DNA of 43,509 nucleotides from Prosthecobacter algae (GTDB lineage Bacteria > Verrucomicrobiota > Verrucomicrobiia > Verrucomicrobiales > Verrucomicrobiaceae): positions 1 through 43,509 of the forward strand of contig NZ_BAABIA010000017.1 of NCBI RefSeq assembly GCF_039542385.1, in the 5' to 3' direction. The notes beneath the pieces are model-generated. The model was given only the letters and a program-made list of their open reading frames with translations, did not search any database and was not told where the DNA came from. Below, piece after piece: positions 41,034 to 43,509 of the stretch (positions are counted from its first letter, which is position 1; each line of letters begins with the position of its first letter). The translations under genes were made by a program, and so were the position numbers.

Positions 41034-41411
41034 TCACAGCGGCACCCGATGGCAGACCTCAAAGCGGTTCCCACACGGGTCCTCAAAAAACACCGCGTAA
41101 TAACCCGGCTCATAGGCCAGCGGCCCCTCCACGCGACGCGCCCCAGCCTGGATGGCCACCAGCGCCAGTTCATCCACGGCCTCCACCGATTCTGCCCGGA
41201 AGGCCACCCGGTTCTCATTCGCCACATGCGTGGCAGATTCCGTCACGCCCAGAAACTCCGTCACGCCATGTCCTGCGGCCTCAAACTGCAGCCAGCCCTC
41301 AATGGCCTGCCGCCGCGTAAAGCCCAGCGCAGGCAGCAGCGTTTCATAAAAAGGCGTCGCATCAGCCAAGTTAGGGACACGGAGGTCCAGGTGATCATAG
41401 ATTCGTCGCAT
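41034..41411 (-). CDS. VOC (glyoxalase/bleomycin-resistance) family protein
   Basis: The 125-aa protein starts MRRIYDHLDLRVPNLADATPFYETLLPALGF, a typical VOC first half with His7. The second half has VAFRAESVEAVDELALVAIQAGARRVEGP, then YYAVFFEDPCGNRFEVCH with the family-typical metal-ligand Glu. ATG 41411 is chosen over a start 15 codons upstream that lacks fold character. The stop abuts the end of the 176-bp array. Substrate unknown. Confidence 0.88.
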   Translation of the reverse strand: MRRIYDHLDLRVPNLADATPFYETLLPALGFTRRQAIEGWLQFEAAGHGVTEFLGVTESATHVANENRVAFRAESVEAVDELALVAIQAGARRVEGPLAYEPGYYAVFFEDPCGNRFEVCHRVPL

Positions 41412-41648
41412 CGTATCAAAGGGGGGTGGGGGGATGAGGCGGGCGCGCCACCTCATTCATCCATCGTTCCAAACCGGCTGCCTGGTCGTGCGAAAAAACC
41501 ATGACCAGCGGCCTTTCGATGCCTCCTCAACACGTGATAAAACAGAGCACGGAAAAACCGAAGCGTGTTGCCTAGAAAAGGATTGCAGCACCCTGAATCA
41601 GCTTATTCTTGGATTGCCTAAAGCTCGGCAAAAAAATTCGAAAGGTTT
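41412..41648. other. Divergent intergenic region
   Basis: A 237-bp region between divergent genes with lower GC near its right end. It should contain promoters for both; none can be fixed by eye. AAAGG precedes ATG 41649 by 4 nt. Confidence 0.35.
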
Positions 41649-42698
41649 ATGAAACACGCGATTCACCACCTGACTATTTTATGCTTTTTGTTAGGCCTCT
41701 CAACCGCCCATGGCTTTGATCCCGTCACCTTCATTGCCTCAGACAACCGATCCAGATTCACGCTGATCTCAGAAAAGGAAATCGAGTTCACGGAAGGCCA
41801 ATCCACACTTTTGGGACAGTACAGCCTCCAACCGAACAAGACCATCCGCGTCACCATCCCGATTTTGGGCAGCGTCCAGGTGCGCTATTTGCAACCCGAA
41901 GGCCCCAACTTCCGTGAAAACAAAAAGCTGTTTATTCCAGAGAGCGCCTACGCCGAATTCCTCCGCCAACGCGAGCAAGCCAAGCAGCAGGAAGCTGCCA
42001 TGAAGGAAAAAATCAAGGCCGACAATGCCGCCTTGCTGAAGGAATCCATGAAGAACCACCAGCAACTGGAGACCTTTGTGGACGTGAACGGAGAAACCCG
42101 ATGGGTGCTTTACGACAGCATGCTTGCCATTCGGGAACCAGGCATTGAGGAAAAGCAAATTTGGTTCGGCCTCATGGGCACCATCGGCCCATCATTGACC
42201 CCCAATGTATTGAGCATTCACGATCGAAAACTTGAGTTCCCCACGGCGAAGGAGAAAGACGCAGCCGCCCTCAGAATAGACTCCGCCGTTCTGAAATGGC
42301 ACTCCAAATATGCAGGGCTGAGATATCAAAGATCAACGAATGTGAATGTGCGCATTCCAAAATATCGCGACCTGCCTAAAAACCCCAACATCGAAGGTTT
42401 ATGGGTCCAAAAGATTCAGACGCCTGAGGGCCTGAGAGAGATGGCCAAATTTCGAGTCGTTAGCACCCCCCAAGGGTTCACCATGACCTCCGAATCCCCA
42501 GGCGTAGAGGTGAAAATTTTTGACATCGCTCACACGGTAAACCCCGCTGGTGATCAATGGACCTTTAAATCAGATTGGGGCCAATTGGGAGTCGCTGAAT
42601 TTAAACTCGAAAAGTTCAATCAAGTTCAGTTTGAAGGCTACTCTTACTTGAATGGATCGTTTGCGGATTACAACCTATTCCTCCGCGTAGAACCCTGA
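41649..42698 (+). CDS. Secreted hypothetical protein
   Basis: The 349-aa protein has a signal peptide (MKHAIHHLTILCFLLGLSTAHG) and no recognised domain. Residues about 95-135 form a charged coiled-coil (YAEFLRQREQAKQQEAAMKEKIKADNAALLKESMKNHQQ). The rest alternates strands (VRYLQPEGPNF, TRWVLYDSML, IEGLWVQKIQ), with an END-type C-terminal strand. Codon use is less GC-rich than the neighbours. No operon partner: flanking genes are divergent and convergent. Confidence 0.6.
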   Translation: MKHAIHHLTILCFLLGLSTAHGFDPVTFIASDNRSRFTLISEKEIEFTEGQSTLLGQYSLQPNKTIRVTIPILGSVQVRYLQPEGPNFRENKKLFIPESAYAEFLRQREQAKQQEAAMKEKIKADNAALLKESMKNHQQLETFVDVNGETRWVLYDSMLAIREPGIEEKQIWFGLMGTIGPSLTPNVLSIHDRKLEFPTAKEKDAAALRIDSAVLKWHSKYAGLRYQRSTNVNVRIPKYRDLPKNPNIEGLWVQKIQTPEGLREMAKFRVVSTPQGFTMTSESPGVEVKIFDIAHTVNPAGDQWTFKSDWGQLGVAEFKLEKFNQVQFEGYSYLNGSFADYNLFLRVEP

Positions 42699-42725
42699 TT
42701 GAGCAGGCATCCTCCTATCATCGGC

Positions 42726-43061
42726 CTACCTCGGGCTCTCGTAAAAGATGTAGTTCGTCGAGTGGTCGCTGAACTCAAAGTACACCCGCTTCTCGCCATT
42801 GTTCTTCACGCCGTCCAGGTTCTCATCCAGCACGCCGTAGCCAAAGCGGTAGGGGCGGGCCACGACATCCGTCGTCGCCGTGGCCGTGGTCAGCTTGTCC
42901 ACCTGGATGAACTTCCGCACCAGCTTTTCCCCCGCATAGACCTCGAGGATACCATTCACCCCCGTCCAGTTTTGGATCGAGCGGCTCATCTGGTTTTGCG
43001 ATTCCTGAGTGCAGGCCGGGATCAGAGCAAGGAGGCACAGGGCCAGAAAAGGTTTCATCAT
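42726..43061 (-). CDS. Small lipoprotein
   Basis: The 111-aa protein starts MMKPFLALCLLALIPAC, a signal with lipobox LIPAC (Cys17) that would be lipidated in the envelope. The body is GILEVYAGEKLVRKFIQVDKLTTATATTDVVARPYRFGYGVLDENLDGVKNNGEKRVYFEFSD. The long form adds MG at the start; any of the clustered Met codons is possible. Convergent with the preceding gene with 27 bp between. Function unknown. Confidence 0.7.
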   Translation of the reverse strand: MMKPFLALCLLALIPACTQESQNQMSRSIQNWTGVNGILEVYAGEKLVRKFIQVDKLTTATATTDVVARPYRFGYGVLDENLDGVKNNGEKRVYFEFSDHSTNYIFYESPR

Positions 43062-43159
43062 GCCCATTCATTCGTTTCCCAGCCCCAAGCTGCGAGTAGA
43101 AAACACCGCTTTTTTTCCAATAACAAAAAGTAGGCCCAGGATCTCAAGCTTCCCCCACG

Positions 43160-43509
43160 CCCCCAAGGAGCGGGACTTGCCAAGTCCCGCCTCTTTGAAC
43201 CTGCCCCGTACCCTCCCCCACCGTCCGCCCCAACCCCCCCGAGAGGAGCGCGGAGATTCGCTTCGCGGCTTCGCACCTGTCCGCATCCTAAAACACCGGA
43301 CGCGAAGCGTCCCACTGCCCCCCGTAGCTGCCCGCGCCAGCGGGTGGCCGACCCCGAAAGGTCTCAACCCTCCCCCCCAATCCCCACGCCCTGGCGGGCG
43401 CAGCTACACCCCGTAGCTGCCCGCGCCAGCGGGTGGGCCTCGCCGCAGCCGCAAAGCGTCTTGCCACCCCCGTAGCTGCCCGCGCCAGCGGGTGGCCCTC
43501 GCCGCAGCC
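43160..43509. repeat. Mixed repeat block at window end
   Basis: A GGGACTTG hairpin (about 43168-43188), the GAGAGGAGCG...ATCCTAAAACAC block (about 43241-43295), then three GTAGCTGCCCGCGCCAGCGG units (about 43324, 43413, 43471) with one CACGCCCTGGCGGGCG unit (about 43385). The block runs off the window. Confidence 0.8.

Overview
The window looks like a chromosomal segment of a GC-rich member of the Verrucomicrobiota, probably order Verrucomicrobiales (Prosthecobacter/Verrucomicrobium-like). The best evidence is a four-gene block at 33308-39554 with the layout of the Verru_Chthon cassette: three prepilin-like proteins followed by one very large PilX-like protein. Supporting signs are secreted proteins typical of the phylum, few Shine-Dalgarno sequences, and long gene-free stretches packed with short palindromic repeats. 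The assignment rests on sequence reading only.

Layout. (1) 1-856: intergenic repeats. (2) 857-6795: an accessory locus that reads like a decayed polymorphic-toxin or polyvalent-protein locus. It has a 602-aa effector-like protein with a proline-rich body and an AT-richer C-terminus, a small membrane-anchored DUF3997-like candidate immunity protein and a broken second copy of it, two kinase-like modules (the first frameshifted), orphan pieces of the effector body, and an unknown two-repeat protein. A roughly 65-residue PPLWQG linker occurs three times, each time with a different tail. (3) 7011-9617: a beta-roll surface protein convergent with a leucine-rich-repeat protein. (4) 9817-12203: a perfect 24-bp palindrome, a KAP-type P-loop NTPase, a 5'-truncated AbiEii nucleotidyltransferase, a 2x21-bp repeat and a tRNA T-arm fragment; this may be a decayed defence island. 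(5) 12252-17780: a secreted nuclease-like protein, then a minus-strand set of small genes (RHH regulator, two-TM protein, acyl carrier protein, replication-like protein, DnaC-like ATPase) resembling the early/replication part of a prophage or plasmid-like element.

(6) 18964-24999: tRNA-Ala(CGC), small secreted proteins with matching extended -10 promoters placed directly on the start codon, an RHH regulator whose operator region is duplicated 1.1 kb away, a PQQ-type sugar dehydrogenase, a DUF2007-like membrane protein and a YacP/NYN RNase. (7) 25756-29662: a minus-strand ExbB-ExbD-TPR operon, divergent from a secreted sugar isomerase/epimerase-like protein. (8) 31104-31778: a SLOG/MoCo-carrier-like protein with an SOS-box-like palindrome upstream. 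(9) 33308-39554: the Verru_Chthon cassette. (10) 41034-43061: a VOC-family protein, a secreted unknown and a small lipoprotein.

Roughly a quarter of the window is non-coding repeat DNA. At least five short palindromic families recur in the same order (boundary hairpin, TTAATCCTG block, GGGACTTG hairpin, TTCCGTG block). There are also 80-bp inverted-repeat elements (three copies), arrays of TTGACC-type heptamers, a six-copy array with alternating 107/104-bp spacing, and a four-copy array with an exact 176-bp period whose units end in inverted hairpins.
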